From DATJGF01 sp035495315 (GTDB taxonomy: Bacteria > Verrucomicrobiota > Verrucomicrobiia > Limisphaerales > UBA8199), in assembly GCA_035495315.1 (NCBI GenBank), contig DATJGF010000110.1, forward strand, positions 1-64,000: 64,000 nt of DNA. The letters run 5' to 3'. The translations under genes and the position numbers were made by a program. Under the pieces are notes generated by a model, which was not told where the DNA came from, made no database searches, and worked only from the letters and a program-made list of their open reading frames with translations. Numbering within the stretch: the stretch's first letter is position 1; each line of letters starts with the position of its first letter. Shown piece after piece: positions 17,122 to 26,001 of this stretch.

Positions 17122-18360
17122 CTATACCAATTCCGGTTCCTCAATTTCCGGCGAGCCCTTGACCAGCGGCGTCCCGTCCGGTGCCTCGGGATATTCGAAA
17201 ATCTTCCCCTCGTAATTCCGTATCACGACCCGATCGGCGTTGTGGCTGAGAACGTATTCCGGATTGACAGGCACTTTGCCACCGCCACCCGGCGCATCGA
17301 TCACGTACTGTGGCACCGCATAGCCGGTGGTATGACCGCGCAGCTGCTCCATGATCTCGAGTCCCCGTCGAACGCCGGTTCGCAGATGGGCAGAGCCCGC
17401 GATCAGGTCGCACTGGTAAACGTAATACGGCTTAACCCGGCACATCAGCAGCTTCTGCACGTGCGCCTTCATCACGACGGGGTCGTCATTGACGTGCCGT
17501 AGCAGGACGGACTGATTGCCCAGCGGGATGCCGGCATCCGCGAGACGGCCCAGCGCCTCCCGCACCTCAACCGTCAGCTCGCGAGGATGATTCGAATGGA
17601 TGCTGATAAACAACGGATGAAACTGCTTTAGCATGTCGCAAAGGGCCGGCGTTATCCGTTGCGGGAGAAAAACCGGAATCCGGGTGCCAATGCGCAGGAA
17701 TTCGACGTGTTTGATGGCGCGCAGCCGGCTCAGGAGGGTCTCCAATTTCTCGTCGCTGAACAAGAGCGGGTCGCCACCGCTGAGCAAAACGTCCCGAATC
17801 GCAGGGTTTTGACGAATATATTCGATTTGCCGATCGAACTCGGGATGAAAATCGTAGCCGGTTGCGTTGCTGACCAACCGCGAGCGCGTGCAGTACCGGC
17901 AATACGACGCACACCGGTCAGTCACCAGAAATAGCACGCGATCGGGATACCGGTGGACCAGGCCTGGCACCGGAGAATGAGGATCCTCTCCGCAAGGATC
18001 GCTCATCTCCCAAGCCGCGGTTTGGGTCTCCTCGATTCGTGGAATCACCTGCCAGCGGATCGGGCATTCCTCATCAGCCGGGTCAATCAGGTTGAAGAAG
18101 TACGGCGTAATTCCCAACGCCAGCTTATGGTTGGATAATGCCGTCCCTGCGTATTCCTCCGGCGTCAACGTCGGCATCAACCGTTGGAGTTGTTCAAGGT
18201 TCGAAATCCGGTTCTTTAGCTGCCAATGCCAGTCGTTCCAATCCGAATCCGGGACCTTACTCCAGTATCCTCGGGGCGCTGAATTGAATTGTTTGAGAGA
18301 ATTTTGAAGGCGTTGCGATGGGGGTTCCTCGCTATTCCCTGAAGGTGTTTCGTTGTGCAT
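17122..18360 (-). CDS. kamA: lysine 2,3-aminomutase (radical SAM, PLP)
   Basis: 412 residues. The radical-SAM cluster motif is C150-x3-C154-x2-C157 (TDRCASYCRYCTRSR). DVLLSGGDPL is the SAM-binding GGD-type motif. A likely PLP lysine is near the C-terminus in DAPGGGGKVPVNPEY. The full-length layout, with an N-terminal helical part and a C-terminal zinc/PLP segment, fits KamA/AblA (L-lysine to beta-lysine) rather than the shorter EpmB. No beta-lysine acetyltransferase (AblB) or further lysine-degradation gene is adjacent. Upstream is a strong sigma-70-type promoter and a ribosome-binding site AAGGGA five bases before the ATG. It may feed a beta-lysine osmolyte or modification; the window does not decide. 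Confidence 0.9.
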   Translation of the reverse strand: MHNETPSGNSEEPPSQRLQNSLKQFNSAPRGYWSKVPDSDWNDWHWQLKNRISNLEQLQRLMPTLTPEEYAGTALSNHKLALGITPYFFNLIDPADEECPIRWQVIPRIEETQTAAWEMSDPCGEDPHSPVPGLVHRYPDRVLFLVTDRCASYCRYCTRSRLVSNATGYDFHPEFDRQIEYIRQNPAIRDVLLSGGDPLLFSDEKLETLLSRLRAIKHVEFLRIGTRIPVFLPQRITPALCDMLKQFHPLFISIHSNHPRELTVEVREALGRLADAGIPLGNQSVLLRHVNDDPVVMKAHVQKLLMCRVKPYYVYQCDLIAGSAHLRTGVRRGLEIMEQLRGHTTGYAVPQYVIDAPGGGGKVPVNPEYVLSHNADRVVIRNYEGKIFEYPEAPDGTPLVKGSPEIEEPELV

Positions 18361-18386
18361 TTTTTCCCTTACAGAATAACAACGGC

Positions 18387-18414
18387 ACTATAGTTTTGTT
18401 CAAAAGCGTGTCAA
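18387..18414 (-). promoter_or_regulatory. sigma-70-type promoter of kamA
   Basis: On the minus strand, TTGACA (18409-18414) is a perfect -35. After 16 bases comes TATAGT (18387-18392) as -10. Transcription would start about 20 bases before the kamA ATG at 18360, leaving room for the AAGGGA ribosome-binding site. This is the clearest promoter in the window. Confidence 0.75.
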
Positions 18415-18531
18415 GAGAGGCGTGCCTGCTGACCTGAAAATCGCGGTTAATTTCTTCATATACAGTGTCTTGTATCGGATTAGCAGTAACCATTACGTTC
18501 ATCGCCCCAAGTCGACGGTCACCGCCAGGAT

Positions 18532-18903
18532 TCAGCGCCAGTGGCCGTTGATCCAAACATAACCGTGCCCACGATGCAGCCATCGGCCGGGGACATAAAC
18601 CGCATGTGGATGCGGCCGAATCGTCCATGCACCTCTTACCCAAACCCAACGCCCCTGCCATGACCAATAACCTGGCACCCAGTAATAATTGGGCCCTGGT
18701 GAGGCAACAATAACTTCCTGCTGTGGCGGTGGTGGCGCTTCGCTAATGACTGTGTCTGCTGGGGGCGTTGTGATAACAGTCGGCTGGGTTACAACATACG
18801 CATGGCGCCTCGCGCAACCGCTAAGGAATGCCGCCGCCACAACAGCCAAAGCCACCGGCAGGAAAACTGAATTCCGCATAAATCGAAATATTGACGAGTG
18901 CAT
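18532..18903 (-). CDS. YXWXGXW-repeat lipoprotein
   Basis: 124 residues from the ATG at 18903; an in-frame ATG at 18879 would give MRNSVFLPV and is equally possible. Lipoprotein signal FLPVALAVVAAAFLSGC, then a Pro/Val linker, then aromatic repeats YYWVPGYWSWQGRWVWVRGAW ... VYVPGRWLHRGHGYVWINGHW, the YXWXGXW pattern. Such small lipoproteins are common in the envelopes of this phylum; their job is unknown. Two identical 14-bp palindromes lie upstream and one overlaps the candidate -35, so the gene is probably under a dedicated regulator. Confidence 0.85.
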   Translation of the reverse strand: MHSSIFRFMRNSVFLPVALAVVAAAFLSGCARRHAYVVTQPTVITTPPADTVISEAPPPPQQEVIVASPGPNYYWVPGYWSWQGRWVWVRGAWTIRPHPHAVYVPGRWLHRGHGYVWINGHWR

Positions 18904-18920
18904 CTGCCGAGATGTTCAGG

Positions 18921-18949
18921 GGAATATGGCCGCTAACTAAAATAGACAA
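18921..18949 (-). promoter_or_regulatory. candidate promoter of the YXWXGXW lipoprotein
   Basis: On the minus strand, TTGTCT (18944-18949) and TATTCC (18921-18926) are separated by 17 bases and lie just ahead of the start at 18903. The -35 overlaps the palindrome at 18945-18958, which would make repression by a protein bound there easy to explain. Confidence 0.45.
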
Positions 18950-18958
18950 TATATTGTC
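18945..18958. promoter_or_regulatory. 14-bp palindrome, likely operator (copy 1)
   Basis: GACAATATATTGTC is a perfect palindrome. An identical copy lies at 18989-19002, 44 bp centre to centre, about four helical turns, so bound dimers would face the same side. It lies between the lipoprotein start and the RND stop. The cognate regulator is not identified. Confidence 0.6.
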
Positions 18959-18988
18959 GTTTCGCGGCCACGCTTATTGAGAAAACAA

Positions 18989-19002
18989 GACAATATATTG
19001 TC
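18989..19002. promoter_or_regulatory. 14-bp palindrome, likely operator (copy 2)
   Basis: Second perfect copy of GACAATATATTGTC, 44 bp from the first, in the 141-bp gap between the lipoprotein gene and the end of the RND transporter gene. Confidence 0.6.
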
Positions 19003-19044
19003 ACTGTTAGTACCGCCGAAATTATCCATCTATCTCGAAGCCAG

Positions 19045-22000
19045 TTACTTCGCGAATGACTCCACCTCCGGCTGGCGAGCCTCGGCGGTACCGCCCGATA
19101 ATTCGAACCCGCGCGAGATTGCCCCCGGTTCCTCACCGGCGTGCTGTTTGGCAATTAACACGTAAATGGAAGGAATAACCAAAAGCGTAAACAAGGTACC
19201 CAACGCCATACCCGCTACGACTGTGATACCAATAGAATTCCGCGCTGCCGCCCCGGCGCCGGTAACCAGCGTTAGCGGAAAGTGGCCACAGACTGTCGCA
19301 GCACTGGTCATGAGCACGGGGCGTAGCCTTACCAAAGCGGCTTCACGGGCTGCCTGAATTTTCGAGAGGCCACGGCGCTGCAGAGCATTTGCAAACTCGA
19401 CGATGAGAATACCGTTTTTTGAAACGAGCCCAACCAACGTAACCAACCCTACCTGGGCATATATATTGAGGGTGGTAGTCCACCCGTTGGTCCAGAAAGG
19501 AACCCCCTGCCCCGGCATTTTGAGGAAGCTGAAGATCAGGGCTCCGAACATCGCCAATGGCACCGAACCGAGGATGATGATGAACGGGTCTCGGAAGCTG
19601 TTGAATTGAGCTGCCAGGACGAGAATGATCAGCACCACGGAGAGAACAAAGGCTGGCAGGAACTTGTTGCCTTCGACGCGTAACTGCCGGGACTCGCCCG
19701 TATAATCCAGTTTATACCCCTTGGGCAGGATTTTGGCAGCCTCAGTTTCCAGGAACCGCAGCGCCTCATCAACGGGACGCGTCGGCACACCGCTGATTTT
19801 TACCGCATTGAACTGCTGAAACCGGTTGAGTGACCGCGGTTCGGTGGTTTTCTTCAAGCTGGCAAAGGTGCTTAACGGCACCAGCGTTCCATTGGGACCT
19901 TTAACGTAGATGGATTGGAGCTGATCCGGATTCAGGCGCTCGACCCGTTTGAGCTGCGGGATGACCTTGTAACTGCGACCATCCAGGCTGAAGCGATTGA
20001 CGAAATTGCCTCCCACCAAAGCTCCCAAATCGGCGCCGACAGTTGCCATGTTCAAGTTTAGCGCCGCGACTTTGTCGCGATCCATCACCAATTCCACTTG
20101 AGGTTGGTCGACCTTGGTGTCGATCGTTGGTGGAAAGGCGAACATCCCGCTTTGCGCGGCCTTCTGTTGCAGCTGTTGGGCAAATGGGAGGATATCCTTC
20201 GACTCTACGGTCGAGGCGATCACGAACTCGACCGGGAACTGTCCACCGCCGGGCAATGCCGGCGGGCTGACCACCATCGCCCGGATGCCGGGAATACGGT
20301 TTAACTTTTGTTGCACTTGCGGCGCTACTTGGAACACGGTGCGTTTGCGCTCCCCCCAAGGTTTAAGCACAAGGCCGCCAAAGCCGTTATCCGGAAACGT
20401 GATTTGGAAGGTTTGGTTCGCCTCGGGCACGCTCATTAATTCGCGATTGACTGCCTCGGTGTAAAACGTGGTCTGGTCAATTGTGGCATCAGCGGGGGCT
20501 TCGACTATCCCCAGGACGAAGCTTTGATCCTCGGGCGGCGCCAGGTCTTTTTGGCCCCAGGCCATAAGGAACATTGGCACCGCCAGCAAGCTCAGAGCGA
20601 TCCAGACGACGTAAACGGCAGGTCTCGCGGAAAGCGTCGCTTCCAGCACACGCGCATAGGCGCGACGCAAGCGATCGAATCCATGATTAATCCGGCCGAC
20701 GAGTCCCTGCTCCTCGCGCCCCGGATCCAGCAGCTTTGATGACATCACCGGCGAAAGTGTCAGCGCCACCACTCCGGAAATCATCACCGCTCCGGCCAGC
20801 GTAAAAGCGAACTCACGAAACAGAGAGCCGGTGAGCCCGCCCTGCAAACCAATCGGGGCATACACCGCAGCCAGGGTGATGGTCATGGCAATCACTGGGC
20901 TGACCAACTCGCGTGCACCTAGCAGCGCAGCGTCGACCGGTGATTTGCCTTCGCGAACGTGCCGTTCCACGTTTTCGACGATCACGATCGCATCATCCAC
21001 GACGAGTCCCACCGAAAGCACGATCGCGAGCAGAGTCAGCAAATTGATCGTAAATCCGAATACTTGCATTAGGAAAATCCCGCCGATGAGGGAGATCGGA
21101 ATCGCTACCAGGGGAACCAGCACCGAGCGCACCGAACCCAGAAACAGGAAGATGACCACCGCCACAATGAAAAGGGTTTCAGTGAGGGTTTTGAGTACCT
21201 CGTGAATCGCGTCTTCGATGTACTTGGTCGCGTCGTAGGCAATGCGGCCGCTCAGCCCAGTAGGCAGCTCCTTTTGGATCGAGGCCATTTCAGAGCGGAT
21301 TTGCTTGATCACATCCAGCGAATTGGCGTTCGGCAGCGGCCACACTCCCATGAATACCGCCCGCTCACCGCTGAATCGCACTTCTGAATCGTAGTCTTCA
21401 GCTCCCAGCACGACATCGGCGATATCGCGCAGCCGCACCAGATGATCCCCGGACTGGCGAACAACCAGATTCCGGAATTCTTCGACGGAGCGCAGGTCAG
21501 TATTGGCGGTGAGGTTTACTTGAATGAGGGACCCTTTTGTATGGCCCACAGCAGAGAGGAAGTTATTCGCGACCAGGGCCTCGCGGACCTGAGCCGGGTT
21601 GATGTTCAGGGCCGTCAAGCGGTCCGGTTTAAGCCAGATCCGCATCGCGAATGTGCGTCCGCCAAGGATATCGGCCCGTTGAACGCCTTCGAGCGCCGTC
21701 AGGCGAGGCTGAACAACTCGGACGAGATAATCGCTGATTTGATTCGCCTGCAAAATGTCCGACGTGAAGCTGAGATAGGCCGAGGCGTATTGAGAATCAG
21801 CCGAGACAATATTAATGACGGGGACCTCAGCCTCCGGCGGCAGATCATTGCGGACCTGGTTGACTTTTGAGTTGATTTCAGCCAGCGCCTTGGTCGGGTC
21901 GTAATTGAGCTTGAGACGGACCGTAATGGTCGAGAGGCCCAGCTTACTGGCGGATTCGATATAGTCGATGCCGTCAGCGGCCGCGATCGCGCGTTCGAGC

Positions 22001-22200
22001 GGCGTGGTGATAAAGCCGCGAACCAGATCGGCGCTGGCGCCAACGTAAACCGTCGTGACCGTCACGGCAGCATTATCGCTGCGCGGATATTGCCTTACCG
22101 TCAGAGTCCGAATCGCCTGAACCCCGGCGATCAAAATGACCAGATTGACGACCAACGCCAACACCGGTCGCCGGATGAATAGATCCGTGAAAGATTTCAT
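19045..22200 (-). CDS. RND multidrug efflux transporter (inner-membrane pump)
   Basis: 1051 residues from the ATG at 22200 (MKSFTDLFIRRPVLALVVNL); an in-frame start upstream would lengthen it into the adaptor gene. AcrB/MexB-like layout: a transmembrane helix at the N-terminus, a large periplasmic loop, the helix block with VGLVVDDAIVIVENVERH (proton-relay aspartates and the family signature), a second periplasmic loop, and a C-terminal helix block with GLVSKNGILIVEFAN and PVLMTSAATVCGHFPL. It would pump hydrophobic compounds out with proton force. Seven bases separate it from the adaptor gene and the TetR gene precedes both, a standard self-regulated efflux operon. No outer-membrane channel gene is adjacent. 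Confidence 0.95.
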   Translation of the reverse strand: MKSFTDLFIRRPVLALVVNLVILIAGVQAIRTLTVRQYPRSDNAAVTVTTVYVGASADLVRGFITTPLERAIAAADGIDYIESASKLGLSTITVRLKLNYDPTKALAEINSKVNQVRNDLPPEAEVPVINIVSADSQYASAYLSFTSDILQANQISDYLVRVVQPRLTALEGVQRADILGGRTFAMRIWLKPDRLTALNINPAQVREALVANNFLSAVGHTKGSLIQVNLTANTDLRSVEEFRNLVVRQSGDHLVRLRDIADVVLGAEDYDSEVRFSGERAVFMGVWPLPNANSLDVIKQIRSEMASIQKELPTGLSGRIAYDATKYIEDAIHEVLKTLTETLFIVAVVIFLFLGSVRSVLVPLVAIPISLIGGIFLMQVFGFTINLLTLLAIVLSVGLVVDDAIVIVENVERHVREGKSPVDAALLGARELVSPVIAMTITLAAVYAPIGLQGGLTGSLFREFAFTLAGAVMISGVVALTLSPVMSSKLLDPGREEQGLVGRINHGFDRLRRAYARVLEATLSARPAVYVVWIALSLLAVPMFLMAWGQKDLAPPEDQSFVLGIVEAPADATIDQTTFYTEAVNRELMSVPEANQTFQITFPDNGFGGLVLKPWGERKRTVFQVAPQVQQKLNRIPGIRAMVVSPPALPGGGQFPVEFVIASTVESKDILPFAQQLQQKAAQSGMFAFPPTIDTKVDQPQVELVMDRDKVAALNLNMATVGADLGALVGGNFVNRFSLDGRSYKVIPQLKRVERLNPDQLQSIYVKGPNGTLVPLSTFASLKKTTEPRSLNRFQQFNAVKISGVPTRPVDEALRFLETEAAKILPKGYKLDYTGESRQLRVEGNKFLPAFVLSVVLIILVLAAQFNSFRDPFIIILGSVPLAMFGALIFSFLKMPGQGVPFWTNGWTTTLNIYAQVGLVTLVGLVSKNGILIVEFANALQRRGLSKIQAAREAALVRLRPVLMTSAATVCGHFPLTLVTGAGAAARNSIGITVVAGMALGTLFTLLVIPSIYVLIAKQHAGEEPGAISRGFELSGGTAEARQPEVESFAK

Positions 22201-22207
22201 GTGCCTT

Positions 22208-23338
22208 TCAACTGTCCGGCGGCCTCGGCGCCAGCGTCGCTTTCGGGTTAATGTCGTTATTCTCCACGACCGCCATTCCAGTGCGGAGTTTGAACGCGCC
22301 GGCACTCACAATGCGGTCACCAGGTTTCAGTCCGGATTCGATGCTCAAGAAGTCGCCGCGAGCCGGGCCGGTGCGCACCAACTGCTGCCGCACCGAAAGT
22401 CCACCCTTGCCGCTCGCTGCCGGAGCGTTGGATTCAACGACATAGACTGAGTCGCCATAGGGCGCGCTGAGCACCGCGGTGCTTGGGACCACCAGCACGG
22501 GTTTTTCTTCCGGCAGCAGCACCTCGGCACGGGTGAACATTCCCGGGCGCAGCAACTGATTCAGGTTTTGAACGGTGGCCTGCAGACCAATGCTGCGTGT
22601 CGCCGGGTCCAGGTCCGGGTTTATCGTCGTGAGCGTTCCCTCAAAATGTCGGTCGGGAAACGCATCGATCGTGAGCCGCACTGGCATGCCGACACTTAAG
22701 CGCGACAACTCCTGTTGGGGCAGTGAGAAGTCAGCATATACCGGCGACAGCGACTGCAGCGACACGATCGGTTTACCGGTGTCGAGATATTGACCCAGGT
22801 TAACCTGCCGAATACCCAGGCGTCCGGCGAACGGTGCGCGGATGGTCTTCTTCTCGATCGTTGCCCGGATCGCATCGGCATTGGCTTGCGTCTGCTTCAT
22901 CGTCGCCTCGGCGGTATCAAGGTCGGATTGCGAGACGGTGTTCTCCGCGCGGAGCTTGCTGACGCGTTCGAGGTTGACCCGCGCCAAATCCAATTGCGCT
23001 TCCATCGCGCGCAGCTGAGCTTGCTCCGAAGAAGTATCGAGCCGAACCAGCAGGTCGCCTTTGGCGACCACGGCGCCCGGCTCAAACGCAATCTCGTTCA
23101 CCAATCCAGGAACTTCCGTCGTGACATTTACGCCCTGCACCGCAGTGATTGACCCGATCGCGCCCAGGATCCCCTGCCATTTCTCCTCCCGGGCGACAAC
23201 CGTGGAAACCGATTCGGGCGGTATCGCGAAACTCTTGCCCACCGCGATAAGCTTTTTGACCTGGAGAGCCTTGACGCCCGCCAGCCCGCCGATCACAGCG
23301 AAAACAATCACCACCGCCAAGACTAATTTCCGTATCAT
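22208..23338 (-). CDS. RND efflux periplasmic adaptor (HlyD/AcrA type)
   Basis: 376 residues. N-terminal membrane helix (MIRKLVLAVVIVFAVIGGLAG), then a lipoyl-type half-motif (GVNVTTEVPGLVNEIAFEPGAVVAKGDLLVRLD), a helical hairpin (about 108-165), the second lipoyl half (IRAPFAGRLGIRQVNLGQYLDTG), a beta-barrel and a membrane-proximal domain ending GDRIVSAGAFKLRTG. It links the pump to an outer-membrane channel. Eleven bases after the TetR gene and seven before the pump gene. Confidence 0.95.
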   Translation of the reverse strand: MIRKLVLAVVIVFAVIGGLAGVKALQVKKLIAVGKSFAIPPESVSTVVAREEKWQGILGAIGSITAVQGVNVTTEVPGLVNEIAFEPGAVVAKGDLLVRLDTSSEQAQLRAMEAQLDLARVNLERVSKLRAENTVSQSDLDTAEATMKQTQANADAIRATIEKKTIRAPFAGRLGIRQVNLGQYLDTGKPIVSLQSLSPVYADFSLPQQELSRLSVGMPVRLTIDAFPDRHFEGTLTTINPDLDPATRSIGLQATVQNLNQLLRPGMFTRAEVLLPEEKPVLVVPSTAVLSAPYGDSVYVVESNAPAASGKGGLSVRQQLVRTGPARGDFLSIESGLKPGDRIVSAGAFKLRTGMAVVENNDINPKATLAPRPPDS

Positions 23339-23349
23339 AAAATTCCTTA

Positions 23350-23988
23350 TCAGTGATTGCGACCGTTGCCGTTGGTGCTTTTTTGCGGCCGGCTAGCCCC
23401 TGCAAGAAACAATCTTACCACGCGTTTGGCCGTCTGCCGATTCAGAGGACAATCGGGGACCAGCAGCCGGATCATCACGTAATTATTTAAATGGCCGTAG
23501 ATTCCCATCGTCAACTCGTCCGCCGTAAAATCTCGCGACAGTTCCCCCGACCGTTGGCCCTGTTCGATGAGCGAGCGCAGGAATTCGAAATTGCGCCTCC
23601 CCTTCTCCCGGCAACGCGTCTGGCCGGGAGCTTCGCCGGCTGCCGCAAAAGCCGTCGCAAACGCCAGGCGCATCAGCTCGCGGTGCTGTAAGGAGAAATC
23701 AAAAATAGCCGCAACGACTTCTTCGAGCTTCTCACCGGTACTCTCCCCATGCGTCGCGGCTTCTTGCATCAACCGCAACCGTTCGTCGTGGGCATGATCT
23801 ACCAATGCCTGGAAGAGCCCCGCCTTGTCCTTAAAATAATAATACAACGCCGGCTTGGAGACCTGCGCCGCATCGACGATCTCCTGCACCGACGTCCCCG
23901 CATACCCGCGATTGGCAAAGCTCTTCAGCGCCGCCAGCAGCAGTTGGGCCCGCGTGCCGGTTAGAGTTTCATTGACCGATCTCCCCAT
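23350..23988 (-). CDS. TetR-family repressor of the efflux operon
   Basis: 212 residues. N-terminal helix-turn-helix at about 12-57: ALKSFANRGYAGTSVQEIVDAAQVSKPALYYYFKDKAGLF, the TetR signature. The C-terminal ligand-binding part is all-helical and ends in a basic tail. First gene of the operon with the adaptor and RND pump. A 7-bp inverted repeat with two-base spacer sits three bases upstream of its start, the expected place for autorepression. The inducer is unknown. Confidence 0.93.
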   Translation of the reverse strand: MGRSVNETLTGTRAQLLLAALKSFANRGYAGTSVQEIVDAAQVSKPALYYYFKDKAGLFQALVDHAHDERLRLMQEAATHGESTGEKLEEVVAAIFDFSLQHRELMRLAFATAFAAAGEAPGQTRCREKGRRNFEFLRSLIEQGQRSGELSRDFTADELTMGIYGHLNNYVMIRLLVPDCPLNRQTAKRVVRLFLAGASRPQKSTNGNGRNH

Positions 23989-23990
23989 AA

Positions 23991-24010
23991 CCTACCGAAC
24001 GGTAGGTAGG
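23991..24010. promoter_or_regulatory. TetR-type operator at the head of the efflux operon
   Basis: CCTACCG-AA-CGGTAGG (23991-24006) has perfect 7-bp arms. It is followed by another TAGG, so the arms extend as CCTACC...GGTAGGTAGG. The size and sequence resemble operators of TetR-family efflux repressors. It lies directly upstream of the tetR start codon at 23988. Confidence 0.7.
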
Positions 24011-24148
24011 ATCCCGCCGGCTGTCAAATACTTTGCCGCCAAAAGGACTGGAACTTTCGGCCCAGTGGTGGGGTTCGCCGCCGGAAGCGCCGTTAAAGAT
24101 TTATTCGCGAATCGAACGGCACGGAAGCAAGGCCGTGAATCTCCGCAG

Positions 24149-24222
24149 GTCTTGGAGCCAGTCCTCTGGCACTGTCAATCGAGCATCTGCTCGCCCAAAG
24201 GCCAGAGGATTGGCGCACTCCA
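24149..24222. repeat. CTTGGAG-type palindromic element, copy 1
   Basis: CTTGGAGCCAGTCCTCTGGC is answered by GCCAGAGGATTGGCGCACTCC about 35 bases later. A close relative is at 29675-29706 (CTTGGAGTGCGG / CCGCACTCCAA). It fills part of the 278-base gap between the permease and tetR genes, which otherwise holds only the operator. Confidence 0.55.
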
Positions 24223-24266
24223 AAAGCTGAAGCACAGAGATACGCCGCGTTTCCGCCGTGCTCTCG

Positions 24267-25829
24267 CTACGATTTCGGCGGCTGTGCTGTCGCAGGCTGG
24301 GCCAGCTTGCTGTGGCGCACCCCATAGATGAAGTAAAAGACCATGCCGATGGCGAACCAAATTACGAGACGTATCCAGGTCCTGGCCGGTAGGCCGTACA
24401 TCAATAGCATGGAAGAAACAGCTCCCATCGGCGCGACGAACCAAACCCACGGTGTTTTGAATTTGCGGGGAAGGTTGGGTTCGCGAACGCGCAACACAAG
24501 GACCGCCACCGAAACGATCGCAAACGCCAGCAGCGTGCCGATATTGCACAGCTCACCTGCCTCACCGACATCTAACACGCCGCCGACCAGGGCGACGATG
24601 ATCCCGGTTACAATGGTAATAACCCAAGGAGTTTTAAAACGTGGGTGGACGTTACTAATGAATGAGGGAAGCAGACCATCTCGTGACATAGTCCAAAACA
24701 CCCGGGTTTGGCCGAGCATCATTACCAGGATAACCGAGGAGAGACCGGCAATCGCACCTAGTTTTATGATTCTTGCCAGCCAACCCATTTGTGCTTGGTC
24801 GGCCGCCATCGCGATCGGGTCGGGAACATTCAGCTGTGGATACAGGACTACGCCTGTCGCGATGCCGGAAACCAGGATGTAAAGAATTGTGCAAACAATC
24901 AGCGAGCCGATGATGCCAATCGGCATGTCTCGTTGAGGATTCTTGGCTTCCTGCGCCGCGGTGCTGACAGCGTCAAACCCGATGTACGCAAAAAAAACCA
25001 GGCTTGCCCCCCTGATGACCCCCGACCAGCCGAATTCGCCCCAGGTGCCACTATTGGGGGGTATAAACGGATGCCAGTTTTTGGGGTTAATCGCCCAAAT
25101 GGCGCCGCCGATGAACAGCAGGACCACGGCGAGTTTGATCAGGACAATAATGTCGTTAAATCCAGCCGATTCTTTGATGCCGATAACGAGCATCAAGGTG
25201 ACGACAGCCACAATAAAGATCGCTGGGAGGTTAAAAATGGCGGTGGCGTGGGGAAGCGTCAGTGGGTCCGTTCCTAATACCCTTATTTGATCGAGAAGAC
25301 TTGTGCCGCTAATGGCCGTCCAACCCGCCCGCACTTTCAACGAGGCAGCCAATGCCGCTGGGATGTCGATCAAATGGGTGCCACGAGCGGCTGAGAGCTC
25401 CGGGGGCACCTGGATTCCGAAATCCCTCAGAAACGACACGACGTAACCGGACCAGCCGACCGATACCGTGATCGCGCCCACGGCGTATTCCAACGCGAGG
25501 TCCCATCCGATTATCCAGGCGAAAAGCTCGCCGAGAGTCGCGTAGCTATACGTGTAAGCGCTACCCGACATCGGTACCAGAGCGGCAAATTCGCTGTAGC
25601 AAAGCGCTGCAAAAGCGGAAGCGGTTCCAGCGAGAACAAACGAGAGCACCACGGCCGGCCCTGCATTGGCCGCGGCGGCGTGACCCGAAAGCACGAAGAT
25701 TCCAGTGCCGATAATGGCGCCGATGCCCAACATGGTAAGGTTCAACGGCCCGAGAGCCCGTTTTAGACTCTGGTCGGTAAGCGCCTCGGCTTGTAGATCG
25801 GTAACGCTTTTGCGGCGGAACAAGTTCAT
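24267..25829 (-). CDS. APC-family amino-acid permease (CAT type), first of three
   Basis: 520 residues with about 12 hydrophobic helices. N-terminal RKSVTDLQAE....LKRALGPLNL then GIGAIIGTGIFVLSG is the APC signature. FFAYIGFDAVSTAAQEAKNPQRDMPIGIIGSL is the family block of cationic amino-acid transporters (CAT, YhdG-like). The C-terminus is MVFYFIYGVRHSKLAQ. Probably takes up an amino acid with a cation. A very similar protein is encoded at 27983-29572. Last of four minus-strand genes in the permease cluster; a 157-base gap with a repeat separates it from the retropepsin-like gene. Confidence 0.9.
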   Translation of the reverse strand: MNLFRRKSVTDLQAEALTDQSLKRALGPLNLTMLGIGAIIGTGIFVLSGHAAAANAGPAVVLSFVLAGTASAFAALCYSEFAALVPMSGSAYTYSYATLGELFAWIIGWDLALEYAVGAITVSVGWSGYVVSFLRDFGIQVPPELSAARGTHLIDIPAALAASLKVRAGWTAISGTSLLDQIRVLGTDPLTLPHATAIFNLPAIFIVAVVTLMLVIGIKESAGFNDIIVLIKLAVVLLFIGGAIWAINPKNWHPFIPPNSGTWGEFGWSGVIRGASLVFFAYIGFDAVSTAAQEAKNPQRDMPIGIIGSLIVCTILYILVSGIATGVVLYPQLNVPDPIAMAADQAQMGWLARIIKLGAIAGLSSVILVMMLGQTRVFWTMSRDGLLPSFISNVHPRFKTPWVITIVTGIIVALVGGVLDVGEAGELCNIGTLLAFAIVSVAVLVLRVREPNLPRKFKTPWVWFVAPMGAVSSMLLMYGLPARTWIRLVIWFAIGMVFYFIYGVRHSKLAQPATAQPPKS

Positions 25830-25920
25830 GGATATTAGGTGCTGGAATCGCGTGCTATCGCTCAGTTAAATGGGTTAGTGCCGCCCGGAAGTCAAGGAAA
25901 CGATCGGGCTGAACAGTATC

Positions 25921-26001
25921 GCCTCAGTTATGGGTGGGGCCGCATCGCCGAAGCGGCCTGGCCACTGCGGTTCCGGCGAAACCGGGCTACCCGGCTGAGG
26001 C
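25921..26001. repeat. 81-bp palindromic repeat, copy A
   Basis: Starts GCCTCAG and ends CTGAGGC, with inner GGTTCCGGCGAAACCGGG-like palindrome. The element at 63159-63239 has exactly the same length and about 66 of 81 identical bases (my own count). Its last 15 bases code for the C-terminal residues ASAG and the stop of the retropepsin-like protein on the minus strand. Confidence 0.75.
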
